DNA from: Carposina sasakii
Taxonomy: Eukaryota > Arthropoda > Insecta > Lepidoptera > Carposinidae
Reading direction: 5' to 3'
Assembly (NCBI GenBank): GCA_014607495.2
Contig: CP053154.1
Coordinates: 8,680,001 to 8,744,000, forward strand
DNA: 64,000 bases
The notes beneath the pieces are model-generated. The model did no database searches, was not told the DNA's origin, and worked only from the letters and a program-made list of their open reading frames with translations. The position numbers and the translations under genes were made by a program. Below are positions 34,240-46,424 of the stretch, in pieces; within the stretch, counting starts at the first letter, position 1, and every line of letters begins with the position of its first letter.

Positions 34240-35290
34240 GTAATCCTCTTCAACACTTGCCGGGGTCTCCAGGGCGGCAAATTAATTTTTCAATTCCAGT
34301 TGGAACGCATCGTGTCCTGCTTGGAGCAAATTGGAACGGAGAACTTGCTTTACCATGCGGCTCCTTTCAAGATTGAAGTTTATATTTTGGGTGCCTCTTA
34401 CAAGTCGGTGATCGCTTCCGGTGTTAAACCTGTTGATCACTGAAACATCCCTAAATATATGCCTTTTATCCGTCATGATAAAGTCGATCTCATTCTTCGT
34501 CCTACCACCGGGGCCCCAGGTCCACTTCCTCTGTAGTTTTTCTGGTAGAAGGTGTTTCAACTAACAGCCCCTGCATGCTGAGGAAGTTGTCCAGCATTTG
34601 GCCCCTCTGGTTTCTGCTGCCGTAGCCATGTGGTCCCAAGCACGATTCACCGCTTTCCTTTCCCACTTTGGCGTTGAAGTCCCCCATGACAACAGTGAAG
34701 TGGGTCTTAGTGGTGCGGTGTATAGCCTTCAACACATCGTCGTACATCTAAGCTTCTCAACGATGGCGTATATACCTGTATGACCTTGAGACAATATCTA
34801 TCAGTCAGTTTCAATATCAGGTACGCTACCCGGGTCGAGATGCTACAAATCTGCTTCACGTTATCACGGAGGGTTTTGTTGACGAGAAATCCCACGCCAC
34901 CCTGGGACTTTGTGCTCCCCTCCCTGAAGTAGAATAGATGGCCTAATTTAAGGGTTATCCTCCTCCTCTCTTTGGACTTCTGATAATCCAAGAACATTCC
35001 ATCGCATTTTTTCTAATTCCACCTCAAGGATTTGGAGACTTTCGTCCAGCCGTAAACTGCGTCTGTTTTACGTTGCTAAGGTCAGATTGTTGTGGCTGCC
35101 ATTACTCGTAGCCCGGAAATTCTTTGCACTCACTGCCACACCATGATCCGGGACGCTGCCGTGGTCCGGGGTAGTATGGCGGCCGGGAACAGGGGACCTT
35201 TTTTAGTTGCCTTCATTGGGGTGTTTCTGCCCATAGTCACCACGCTGGGCAGGCGGGTTGATAACCGCAGTGTGCTTTTCAGACTATGCT
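34240..35290 (-). pseudogene. RTE-type retrotransposon fragment: broken APE endonuclease
   Basis: Three overlapping minus-strand frames (34997-34707, 34747-34502, 34560-34282) together read an apurinic-type endonuclease: GGVGFLVNKTLRDN, then the signature GDFNAKVGK, then NEIDFIMTDKRHIF and SDHRLVRG. The switches between frames are frameshifts, and no reverse transcriptase follows, so it is dead and 3'-truncated. Upstream on its strand, 35200-35290 carries the CACCACGCTGGGCAGGCGGG word also found in the 264-bp composites, which ties those to this family. It interrupts the pogo-like remnant. Confidence 0.75.
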
Positions 35291-36320
35291 ACACGGTATT
35301 ATCATTTTACTTAGTATCATTTGGTTACTACTTAGTATTATTTTCTCATAGAGACTAATAGATTTTGTTTTCGAGAACATCGTGTTTTTATATTTTGATA
35401 AATAAATAAAACATTTCATGTTAAAATTGTGGTATTTTTTCATATGTATGAATTTGCCCCATAGCCTGTATGAAAGTACCCCGCATGTGGGGTACATTCA
35501 TACATTTTAATTAAAAAAATTTTTTTTATAACCTTTACTAAAAGCCACACAAGTGTATTCACACAAATTACATGTTTTTGATGTAGAGTCAGATAGTAAG
35601 ACTATTACTTTTTGATAGATCGATACAGGTATTGATACCAGAAAAAATTCTATAAAGCGTAATATAAAAACTGTATGAAGCTACCCCACCTTCCCCTACC
35701 TATGTAGGTATAAGAACAGATACCAAATCCCTGGGAACACCTCTATCTATGTACTCGTATGTAGAGGTGTTATATGACGACACAGTTAACTGTCGTTTAC
35801 GACTCTTTTTTTTGCAGTGACGACAGAATATCATGACGGTGGGAACGCGCCCTTAATATTAGGGAAGTGCCTGGTAGTATGTCAGTGTTTCGTATACATA
35901 TTGAAATTTTCTCGGGCTAGTAGAAACCAAGAATATGGCGAAGACAGCGGTTGACTACGACCTGAAGCCGTTGCGAGATGTACTTGGTAATGTTTCACAT
36001 TACCCACCTGTAACAAACCCTACTAGTCAGTTTCAGCGAATGTCATACAGGGCATAATAGCTGAGCGAAGGTTGCTCTTGTCTTGGCGATCCTCGACGAC
36101 AATCGGATCTCGATCCTAAATTACCGAGGTAGGTAAGGTTTATGCGTAGGTATACCTACCTATAAGTGATGATGGGATAAAAACAACACAGTTTGTTTGG
36201 GTATTTTCCTATTTAATATGGAAAACTCCGAACTCTTAAGTTATCAGTGGGAGGGTATGCCTAGGAACTAGCAATTTACCTATAGGTATTCCTTAGCATA
36301 AAGTCACCTACTACAATAAT
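35291..36320. other. Intergenic, likely end of the pogo-like element plus unassigned DNA
   Basis: GTATGAAGCTACCCCACCTT at 35673 may be the right end of the pogo-like element. A further GATACCAAATCCCTGG word lies at 35719. A 40-codon frame starting MAKTAVDYDLKPLRDV at 35935 has a plausible donor (GGTAATG) but no supported partner exon. Confidence 0.3.
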
Positions 36321-36325
36321 GAATC

Positions 36326-38164
36326 CTATACAGCAGCACAATTTAAAATACACATTTCTTTTGACAGGAGTTTTAAATCTTTTAACATTATCTCTTGATC
36401 ATTTAATAAGCTTTTCACCAATGCCAGATGTGGAGCAAAGCTAGCGTGGACATCCTCAGTAACTTTTTGATTGTTTGTTGGAGATGAAACAGTATCTTTA
36501 TTATCATTTACATCAATAGAAATACTTGATTTTTTCACTTGAACGTCTATTGAGGTGGTTTTCTCATCTTGTTTAATCTTCGTTTTAAATTTGAGCTGTT
36601 TCAATTCAGCCTGAGCTGCTTCCAAGTGGCTATTTAATACTAGCTCTTTATTTTTCAAGAATTGATTTTTTCTTTCCAATTGTAATCGTAATGCGTGTTC
36701 TTTACAGTAGTCAGCGTAGTATTGACCGCAAAATATCATTACAGCTTTTAATTGCTGTATCGTGGATTCTTCCACTGCATCTTCATTACGAAATTTCTGC
36801 AGCTCAGTATAACCGAGGTCTATTATATTCTGATAGCTTTCTAATTTATTATGTAGCATCTCATTTTCCAGAGTAAGCTTTCGATTATTTTCACAGTACT
36901 CTTTATTTTGTGCCATTAATTCATCACAGTTATCATGTGCGATTTTGATGCGTTTATTCATAAATTCCTCGTCATCTTCCTTAGTGTTCATTACTGTTTT
37001 AGCTATAACTAAAAATATTACATGGTGTACCTAGGTTTTGTACTACTTAATGCAATTCCCTTAATGAAACGAAGGTTCATTATCTCATAGAAATAATTTG
37101 GTAATGCAAATTAATTTAATAACTAAATGACTTTTAAAATTTACTTCGTTCTAGTGGCAACGGAAAGGAAGTATCACGATAAAGAAAAACAATTTTATAG
37201 TGTAGTTTGTTGAAGACCTTATAACAACGTCCAAAGATAGTTTGTATCATCATTAATTATCATAGTAGGTATACTTACTACATGCTGTTTTTAAGTCATC
37301 TTTGAGCTTCTTTATTTTTTGTCTTTTTGCTCTCAAACACGATCTGCATGTTTTTAGTTTTTCAACTAAGCATTCCTCATTTATATTTTCACATATGTCC
37401 TCAGCTTGAAATCTAGAGCATTAAGTAGTATTATTTATAATAACTGTGCTACTTAACTATCTACAAAGTACCTACACACATATTTAAACCTATAGGGCCT
37501 CTCACACACAACTTACAAAATTTATTATTTAATTACCACAACCTACAAAATTACTCAATGAAATTACTTACCTACTTTAAAATTTTGTTCACTCACAGAA
37601 TTGGTCTGCTCTAATCTTATGACTACTAGATATCTAATTCTGAAGTCACCGACAGATCTTTAAATTGGCTTTTGCCATTTCTCAGGAAGATTAAAATTTA
37701 CTGCTCAATCATTGATGCAAAAACCACAAGCAAAGTTATTATATACATACATATTATATACATAGCCAGAAGTTAGATTTTTTGCTCGAATACTATGATC
37801 ATAGAGAAATTCCTTCTCCATGACTGCGATCATGCGCTAGTCGTATATAGTGTTCTGTGCGCTAGCCGCGCTACCCACTTATACATAGCTACTATCTGCA
37901 ATTACTATAAACAATGAACTTAAGACCTACTAAGTAGGTAATCTATCGCTTAATCCAATCGAGCCTACGTAACCTCTGATAGTAGATAATCACAAAAATA
38001 ATCTTTATATTCCACCTTTGTAACTCCTCAACAATTGCAGCAAGTGTCCTGATATGGAGTCCAGAATTATGGCATTCTAAGCAATCTTCGTTACAGACAT
38101 CGTCCTCCTCCGGACTGGAACTTCCCTCTTGACAAAAACTTGTGTCGACTGTATCCCGGGTCAT
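36326..38164 (-). CDS. Unrecognised three-exon coiled-coil protein
   Basis: Minus-strand exons 38164-38016, 37412-37279 and 36993-36326 join with matching phases and GT-AG sites into 316 residues. The first exon is acidic and Cys-containing (SSSPEEDDVCNEDCLECHNS). The second is Cys/Lys-rich (ECLVEKLKTCRSCLRAKRQK). The third, residues 95-316, is strongly helical with heptad-like patterning (LTLENEMLHNKLESYQNIID; LRLQLERKNQFLKNKELVLN) and ends NCAAV. No signal peptide or membrane span. Exon 3 alone has an ATG at 36991, so a shorter product starting there is possible. The first donor (AAAG followed by GTGGAA) is weak. I do not recognise the family; a structural or adaptor role would be a guess. 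Confidence 0.7.
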
Positions 38165-38179
38165 ATTTTCAGTACTTTT

Positions 38180-38326
38180 ATGCTTCTAAAGTGGTTTTCA
38201 AATATCAATAGAATGAGGAAAGTTTTTAGAAATACTGCAGGACTAGGTTATTTAATTCTTCATAGAGTCCAAGATATAATAAGAGAAGTTTCACGACTGC
38301 ATCCGCGTTTTTCATATCATTTATAA
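38180..38326 (+). CDS. Small basic ORF divergent from the coiled-coil gene
   Basis: A 48-codon frame from the ATG at 38180 (MLLKWFSNINRMRKVFRNTA to SRLHPRFSYHL) starts 15 bp outside the coiled-coil gene's start codon and is followed by an AATAAA at about 38385. It is rich in Arg and hydrophobics, like a short mitochondrial or membrane-associated peptide, but this could be chance. Confidence 0.2.
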   Translation: MLLKWFSNINRMRKVFRNTAGLGYLILHRVQDIIREVSRLHPRFSYHL

Positions 38327-38329
38327 CTT

Positions 38330-41300
38330 ATTTAATTTTGTGTAAGTTAACTTATAGACTTTAGCATCTTTTATAATTTCCAGAAATAAAAATTAATTGT
38401 GACGCGGCTCACAAACATGCCATCGACGTCATTGACATATAGTCATTATCACAGAACACTATATACTGTCATTATTGAACAAAGGTTCATTGGGTCCATC
38501 CGGTCCATCTGATCTATTGTGTGAGATCCTGTGGGTTGATTCGCTGGGTCCAGTCTGGCGGGTCCATTACAGATCGGGATACCGAAGTTTGAGTTTGGAA
38601 CGTGCAAAAGAACGTGATCTCTTAGACCACCATTTCTGGCTATTCAGGCTATTTTTATACCTATTAGATGAATTAAAACCCTCTAAAGACGTGTTGTTTT
38701 ATACAAGCTAATAGGGAAAGATGTAACTAATAGGTATTTCTGAGAGAAGTAAATATTGCATAACCTTTAAGAGGGGTATTTAGCCCCATTACCAGGTATA
38801 AGTACGTACCTCGTACGTACAAATTAAATTAATTTATGGTTGGTACAGGGTAGGTATGTTCTTTCAGTAGCATTCTACTAAACTTTATACCTATAGCATA
38901 GACTGAAATACAATACACTCCAAGGGTGTATCTTGTCTGGTGGCTACCCAATTTTCCGCCAAACGCCAGCGATGTGCTATTTCGTTTGTTCTCGAGACAA
39001 CGGCCAGGCGTGGTAGCCATTTCACGCTCGATTACTGTTCCACCACTAAAAATTGGATATATTCGTCCGTTCCGTTCGAAAGAAAAATGTTATTTAGCGT
39101 TTGCTACTCCCATCAATAGCTTTATTTATTTTTCCTTCAGGATTAAGGATAGTCTATCCCGGTACCTATCAGAAAAATATTATGCTTCTGCTCATTTGAT
39201 GAATGAAAATGATTCACCAATATATTCTAAAGGGATCCCAATCTTACTTAGCCGTTATTCGCACGGTCGGTTTATTTCAATTTCCTTCATAAAAGACGCT
39301 ATTCTCGGATTTGAAGTAGATTTATCATGCTCGGATAAAGCGGGCACTTTTTGTGCTTTTCTTATGCCTGGATCTGACCCGAGATCTGTCCACTTAATGT
39401 GAATAATGGTGTGCGATGGAAAACGAATGCGAGCCCGAACACAAAAGACAACAATGCGGAGCGATTTCAAGATTTGATACAAGGATTCCGCTAAGATAAA
39501 TAAATTTATATTGTGCGTGCGCCACGTGGTTCACCATTAAAGTACAAAGACGCTGGAAGTTGGCAAGGTATAAATGCAAGGAGATGCTGATACTGATTTT
39601 TAGTCCTTGTTATTCATAACAATATGAATACATCAGCTGCATGTACTTTTCTGTGCATCTCGTAAGAGTCAGCTAAGGAACCTGGGCATTCTCTCAGGCG
39701 ATATACCTACAACTTGTCACTGGTCATTTAGGTAAATCTGTACCAGCTATCTTAAACGTGACCGTGGGATCTCCTCTGTGATTCTGCAGTTTTTTTACCC
39801 CATTTCGGGAACACTACAGCTGTGTGTATATCAGTGACGTGTAATTCATCTAAGGTATGTATGTATGTATGCTATTCATATGACTCTGAACACCGATAGA
39901 GATTTTTTAAATGATAGGAATTAAATGAAATAAGACACTCAGTGAGTAGAATATCCATACGATATATCAAGATGATTTCTGGAATTCGACGTGCCTAGCT
40001 AATTGCAAGGTGGAAGCTTTCAACGCTTCCATTGGCTCCGTTTCAAGATTTACTCGACGCGAAGATGCAGCTATGCGGAATATCCTACTAACGTCTTGTA
40101 CGTGGTTAATAACGATAAAGGTAGAGTTGCCGCGGCTTAGTCCTATTCATGGAGTTAATTAGTGATTTACGAATACTTATTCAATTCAAAATAGTGACTA
40201 AGTTGATACGAAATCAAAAATTGAATGCTTTTTAGTTATACTTAGTGGTATTAGCCTTTAAATTCGTCCTTTGATTAGTGGGACATCTTCTTAATTTTCA
40301 GGCCATTAACTTTTATTCCATAGGAATAAATGTCGGCTACCCACTTCCACAATATCTGCTTAAGATAATATGGATTTCCATATTATTTTGAATGTTTGAA
40401 CTTCCGAATTGTAATGCCTAATACAATTTCATTTATAATATGGATTGTAAATACATACGTACTATCTAATAAACCCACTAAACATTCCATTCGGTTGAAC
40501 AAAACAACATCTCTCTCAACCATATGCAACAATTGTATCCAGTTCGTAAAATAAACAAACAATTTCACACGACTACGTAACATTGTAAAATACACTTACC
40601 GGGCTGCCATCGAACCGCATAAATAGTTAAATCTACTGCTCTAATACAATTTGTAGTAAACCATGATCCCGGCGCTAAGGTCGCATTATCCGATTGGAAA
40701 AAACTGTTACAAAGTACGGATGGGGATGGGAAGTGTGTCGTAAGAGTTCGGTATAAAGTTGTTATTTGTTTGCGAGTGAGTTGGGGGTTGTTTTACAATG
40801 TTCATGTGACGGCAGGCCTTTTTGTTGGGCCCTTTGTGCTGCCCCCGATGCCCTAGGGGGCCCAGCGCACGATTTCCATTACACGGGAGAGTTTTCCGAA
40901 GAGGTTGGCGTACTTAAGAAATTTTACGCGACTTTCAACTATCTTACGTACATTCAATAGTTAAGTAACTATTATTTTAGAGTATGATAGGGACACAAGA
41001 CACTTAATGTTATTTCCACTAGCGAGTTATTAGTCTTTAAAGGCTTCATTTAGTTTTCGAGTCAGTTGCATAATTAAAATCTAAATTACTTGCTCCATGT
41101 ACTTATGTTTTAGGTAAGTAAGTACCTAATTAGATAAAATTTCTTCTCTTTGGGAAAATGAGCGTGTTTAATGTGCTGTGAATGGATACTCAAGGTATTA
41201 AAATTTTCCATAGTCCACATGCACAAACAGATTCATAGAAAACAAAGACTGCGATATGGCGATGTGACGTGATGTACTCGTATTATGTCCTTTGAAATTA

Positions 41301-41877
41301 CGAGAAAGTATTATATTTATGCCGAAAGTTCCCAAAGTTAGAAAAATACACAACACTTTTTTCAGAGTCTCCTACCAAGAAAGTGGGAGCACAAATGTTT
41401 TTCTCACGCAATTCTCAAGTCCAAAGTATGTTCTTCAAGTCGTTCAGAATACTTCTCCTGTATAAATTATTAAGCTTCTCATCACAGGAGAGTAAACAAA
41501 AAATGGGACAATATATCACACGAAATAATATCTATGTGCACAGGATTATATGACTTACTTGGGGCAAAAGTCACGCACAACATCTGTTAACCAACTTCTT
41601 AAAGTTGCGTATGAACAAAGTAGAATGGGTGTCCTTAGGGCCTGCCGGGCACAAAAGTTTCAATATAAAGCTCACTCAATATAGGAACTTGCATTGCCTT
41701 GTATGAAACTATTGTTATTTTGTAGCAAGAAGAGTGATGTGGGAATATTACCCAGTTTTGTTAGATTTAAATGACTTTGGTATATTTTAAATTGAATAAC
41801 CTTAGAAAAATAAACAAGGCATATCCAAAACTAGATTTATTCTAGTTCTTTTGAAAACTTACTTAATATCTCGTATA
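38330..41877. other. Intergenic DNA, no supported gene
   Basis: A 158-codon plus frame at 38926-39402 is the longest here; it shows no domain or splice context that I recognise, so I leave it as unproven. A word TTTACCCCATTTCGGGAACA at about 39791 resembles pieces near 17590 and 21370. Otherwise nothing stands out. Confidence 0.3.
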
Positions 41878-42141
41878 TACAGGGTGTAACAAAAAGAGTA
41901 TGTTAAGCGAAAAGCTATGTAAATAGCCCACTATAGAGAACCTATCCACAAAATTTGAGATCCGAAATCACATGTTTATTTTTTCCGATAGTATGGAGAA
42001 TTTTAAAATATCTCAGGATATTTCATACAATCTTGAAAAATAAAAATGTGATTTCGAGTCTCAAATTTTGGAAATAGGTTCTCTATAGTGGGCTATTACT
42101 ACAGCTTTTCGCTTAACATACCCTTTCTGTTACACCCTGTA
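41878..42141. mobile_element. MITE with TACAGGGTGTAACA ends, copy 1
   Basis: A 264-bp near-palindrome: TACAGGGTGTAACAAAAAGA at the left and TGTTACACCCTGTA at the right, with long inner inverted repeats (AGCCCACTATAGAGAACCTA / TAGGTTCTCTATAGTGGGCT). It is flanked by TA, consistent with a Tc1/mariner-type non-autonomous element. Confidence 0.85.
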
Positions 42142-42262
42142 TATGATATATCAATTTATAACACTTGGAATAGCACCATCACAGCTTTATAATTTAAATT
42201 AAAACGTCAAAAGATGAACGATCATCCTTTTCTATTTTGAACACAATTTATTCTAGCTCAAC

Positions 42263-42525
42263 ATGAGCTCAACCTATGAGCCAGTACAGTATGAAGCCGA
42301 CGACGTAAGCTCGGGCTTGTTATCACCGTAATAATTTACTTTTTATTTTGCCGGGAATCCACCAGATATTTTACGCGCCCGATTAGCGCATCGTAAAGCT
42401 GAATTACGATTTGAGATCGCTATCATCGCAGTAGTGGTAGTTTCCGTACTGTTTTTCGGCAACAGAATATACCAACTGTATGTTGCTAAAGAGTGTGAGC
42501 TTTTCGCATTGCATTTAAGTAGGTA
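42263..42525 (+). other. Possible exon pair encoding a membrane segment (unsupported)
   Basis: The frame around 42345-42525 reads NPPDILRARLAHRKAELRFE, then IAIIAVVVVSVLFFGNRIYQ, a convincing transmembrane helix with charged flanks, up to a possible GTAGGT donor. About 60 bp upstream, MSSTYEPVQYEADD runs from the ATG at 42263 to a GTAAGC donor, but the phases of the two pieces do not match, so they cannot be joined as they stand. Could be a broken gene or coincidence. Confidence 0.2.
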
Positions 42526-42726
42526 GGTACGTACCAAAAATTGCCTTAAAATATACAGCATCGGGTGAGAATATGATTAAAATTTGATAAAATAAACTTA
42601 ATATATTTCTAGTACTTTACATGTGTGTGTCTAATTAGTTGCACATAAAGTAATATAGTATCTACCTAACTGTGGTTACCCTAATTTTCTGTATTTTCAG
42701 AAGTTAAACATAACCAAACGTGATTC

Positions 42727-42990
42727 TACCGGGTGTAACAAAAGGGGTATGTTTAGCGAAAAGCAATGTAAATAGCCCACTATAGAGAACGTATTTCCAA
42801 AATTTCAGACTCAAATTCACATTTTTATTTTTCCAGATAGTATGAAGAATTCCGAAACAACTCAGTAATATCCATACAATCTTGAAAAATAAAAATGTGA
42901 TTTCGAGTCTCAAATTTTGGAAATAGGATCTCTATAGTGGGCAATTTACATAGCTTTTCGCTTAACATACCCTTTATGTTACACCCTGTA
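42727..42990. mobile_element. MITE of the TACAGGGTGTAACA family, copy 2
   Basis: Another 264-bp copy in the same orientation with TACCGGGTGTAACA / TGTTACACCCTGTA ends and the same inner words (GTGATTTCGAGTCTCAAATT). The left end has one changed base relative to copy 1. Confidence 0.85.
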
Positions 42991-45055
42991 TATTAACATG
43001 TAATCATATTGGTGAGTCAATCAAGTTGTCGAAAAGAATTGTGTGTTACCTACCTACCCACAGGAAAAGATCTTTAATAGTGACATGTAAATTTATACAT
43101 CTTTTTAACATAATTTATATTTAGACCTTAGGGATCTTAATGTGGAACTAGGTTAATATGTTGTAGAGTGCGTGAATATTTATTTATTTATACATCTTGG
43201 TTTTATTTGGCTTCATTTTGAGTGAGAAACAAGTATCTTGTAGCTGTAAGGTAGAGCCTTAAAAATTATGCAGTTATCCAACCAACGGCTATTTGTTGGA
43301 GGATATTCCAGCAGTTCCAGGTGAAGTGCAATATCACTTTACGCTAGCACGGCGAAATCGCTTCGCGTAATTATGTAATTTCGCTTCAATTTCGTTCTCA
43401 TTCGCTGATCAGAGTCATTGTGCGCAAAAAAGCTTTTTGTTCGTATGAAGGCACAGTAAAACCGTTTTAATGTTGATTCAGTATACTTATAGCAATGTTT
43501 TGCTAGTTAATTGTCTCAAAAATAAGGGAATTGTTTAAAAAATAAGCTGCATTTTTGTCTGTTTTTCAGGAGTCAATTACATAACCGGAGGTTTATAAAA
43601 GTTATTTCAAATATGTTTAATGCTTAGATTAATTATTGGTCTTCGCTCCAGAGCGGAGCGAATTATTATTCTAAGGTTTAATGCACCTAATAGGTAGCTC
43701 ACTTACCAGTTTAAGAATATGGTAAAAGAAATAATTTTACTACATTTTTCCTGTAAATATGGGTAGTTAAGACCTTGAGTTGCGTCTTTAGCTACGGTGG
43801 CCCTTGTCTCAGTGGACATAATAAAAGATGTTTAGAGTCTACACGTATATTTGTTTACAGTACTTATTGTATTTTATATAATTTTGTGCAACACAGAGAG
43901 GCTGATGCCGGTTGAAAGTAGACAGCTGTCAAAAGTCGAATGTCAGGTAGCAGGCTTCCGAGGCTTCTAAGATTTGCTATAGTTGTTAGCATAGGCGTTA
44001 ACATTCTAATATGTGGATATTAGGCTAGCTTTAACATCATACATCGTCAAAAAAGTTGTAGATAATATGCTATACTTATAAAATAAATCTGTTAGTTTTA
44101 GGTAAGTAAGTAACGGAAGACGCGGCCGTGTGTGGAACGAGGGTGGAGTGAATTTGCCGCTCTGTCGCGCCTGAAGATGGAATCTGCTTGGTCTAGTCAG
44201 GGAACATTGACCGGGCTTGATTATGTTTCAAGCTGGATATTTTAAAATCCACTTTCATCTAACCACATCTCTTACCACAACAGATAGAGAACATATAGTT
44301 GGCTGTAACTCAGTAAGTGGACAGTGACGAAAATCGGCTATGCAGAGAGCTGACGGTTAGCCTCTCTATAATAATAGTAAGGCAGTACATAATTATGTAC
44401 CTTTCACTTATTTAGCTATAGACTCCTAAGATAGCGGTACCGTAATATACCATATTATTATACTATCTACGTACTATCTATATGGAGACATATGAAAAGT
44501 TAGTTCTTGGCCACTATACAGAATGATTTTTGGTCGTCAACGTTCCCGAAAACTACGGAATCTCCTCATCATCACGATCATTTTTCTCCATGGAAGCATA
44601 CCTGGGAAGTGTCTGGTTTCCAAAATATTAGGGTCCAAAGTTGAGTAAATAGACTGCGTTTTTCTGCATAAATGCACATAGACGCGCGTAGCAGGATTTT
44701 TTCACGAAAAATAATTAATATCTGTCTATAAAAAACTAACATAAACACTAGACACTATAAATTTCGCACAATCAAGGAATTTAAATTTTTTTTTCATAAA
44801 AAAAAAAAAATTCCCAGCATTTTTTTTGGCATAAACTTACTTTATTTCATGTATAGAATACGTACTCTTCGTTAAAGGTGGCCACAAAAAAACATCCTGT
44901 ATAGGTAATAGCAATGCTAACCTAGGAAACCAAACTTTTATATATGAAACTCTAAAAAATGCACAACTTCTTGCAATTTTATTCAATACAAACTGGTACA
45001 CGTGCATGCACTACGTCACGTAATTTTCACACAAGCCATTGGTAACCTGCACACT
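42991..45055. other. Intergenic DNA, no supported gene
   Basis: At about 44550-44700 lies the inverted partner of the repeat at 17432 (CATACCTGGGAAGTGTCTGG; TTGAGTAAATAGACTGCGTT). The rest shows no recognisable gene or named repeat. Confidence 0.35.
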
Positions 45056-45059
45056 GTAG

Positions 45060-46015
45060 GTACACTAATGAACGGGGGCGGTCTATTTGGTAGAAACTTG
45101 ATACTCCGAAACCTATTTGGGATAACTGACTTCGCAGAAACTTCTTTAGTCGATCATTTATTAGGCATAAAAAATATTTGACATAAATATTTTTAGGTAT
45201 AATGTGCTTATGACCGAATTTAGAATGGCATACATTTAAGATAGTAGAATTTTTATTGGCATATTTACCTTTGGCATAGTTATAATTTTGTATAATATCA
45301 TTTAGCATAACGTTCATTTAGAGTACAGATTATTTGGCATAATTTAACTAGGCATACTATGAAGATCATAGAATTTCAATTAGAATAATATAGATTGGGT
45401 TACTTTCTTCTTTAAAAATGCGTAGGTTAGGTTAGGTTAGAACTGTGACCTCTTATGCACGAGCCGAGCGAGCGAAGCGAGCGTGCCGCGGCAGCGGCCG
45501 GCGAGTGCCAGAAACGAACATGCTCTCATGGGCAAGGATATAAAAACCAAATAATTATCATTAAATCAACTTTTATTTATTACAATTATTAGAAAAAAAA
45601 ACAATTAAATTAATCAGAAAATAAAATTATACTAATCTTATATTAGCTCCTATTGCTTTAAGGTACCCACATTCTGTGTAATCAGACTATTACTACCTCC
45701 AACAAATAGCAATAGTAAAAATGATAACGCCTGATTAGAAAAGTGTTGCAATAATCATAAAAGATGATTCTTGCTGTAAGCATTATGGTTCGAAATGATG
45801 GTTCTACTTTTAAATAGTTATGGATAAGAAATATATGCCAAAAGATGAATCTGGTTTTGAACTTTCTGCGATGTGATGATTATACATTGTGATTATTATG
45901 GATACCAAAATTATGCGTACAGATAATTCTGACTTACAGAAATATGGGTTTCAATGTATGCTAAATGAGTTAATGCCAAACGATATTCTGCGAAAAGAGG
46001 TTTATGCTATTAGTT
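45060..46015. mobile_element. Element with inverted arrays of TTTGGCATA-like words
   Basis: Left part (45110-45360) has many TTAGGCATA/TTTGGCATA words; the right part (45770-46010) has the complement (TATGCCAAAAG). Both sides contain a TTCGCAGAA word near the edge. Between them is the core GTAGGTTAGGTTAGGTTAG, then CGAGCCGAGCGAGCGAAGCG, then GGCAGCGGCCGGCGAGTGCC, the same core as the element at 12012. No open frame. Borders are approximate. Confidence 0.5.
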
Positions 46016-46424
46016 GTTATGCAATATAAAATTATTACTTAAAAAGTTCTACTATAATAGGTATACCCCTAATGAACACATCAAAATTCACGCGCTCCAT
46101 TGCGAGCGTGGGACAAACGGACGCAGTATGCCCGTCAAGGTATTTGTGTACGTTTCGGATTCGCAGCGCATTCGGCCGGCCGTTTCACCTGCCATAGTTT
46201 ATTACCTATTCAGCGGACTCGCACAAATAAAATTGTATAATGCATAAGCGAACGGCGAGTTTGATTTACGAGGGAGTAGCACTGCCCGCGCGGAGGCACG
46301 CCCTGAATAACTAACGCACGGCTATTCAAATGCTGTAACGTAACAAACACGGCATGTATACTTGTTTTACTACCGTTTTTACGTGAGCTCTGAAATCTAA
46401 TTCTGCTCCAAGGTTAGACTATTA

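Noticed and set aside
35935..36056. 40-codon frame MAKTAVDYDLKPLRDV... as a gene
   Set aside because: Short, isolated, and no partner exon could be joined in phase.
38926..39402. 158-codon plus-strand frame as a gene
   Set aside because: No recognisable domain, no splice or poly(A) context, and no codon bias distinct from the surroundings by eye. Could be revived by transcript or homology evidence.
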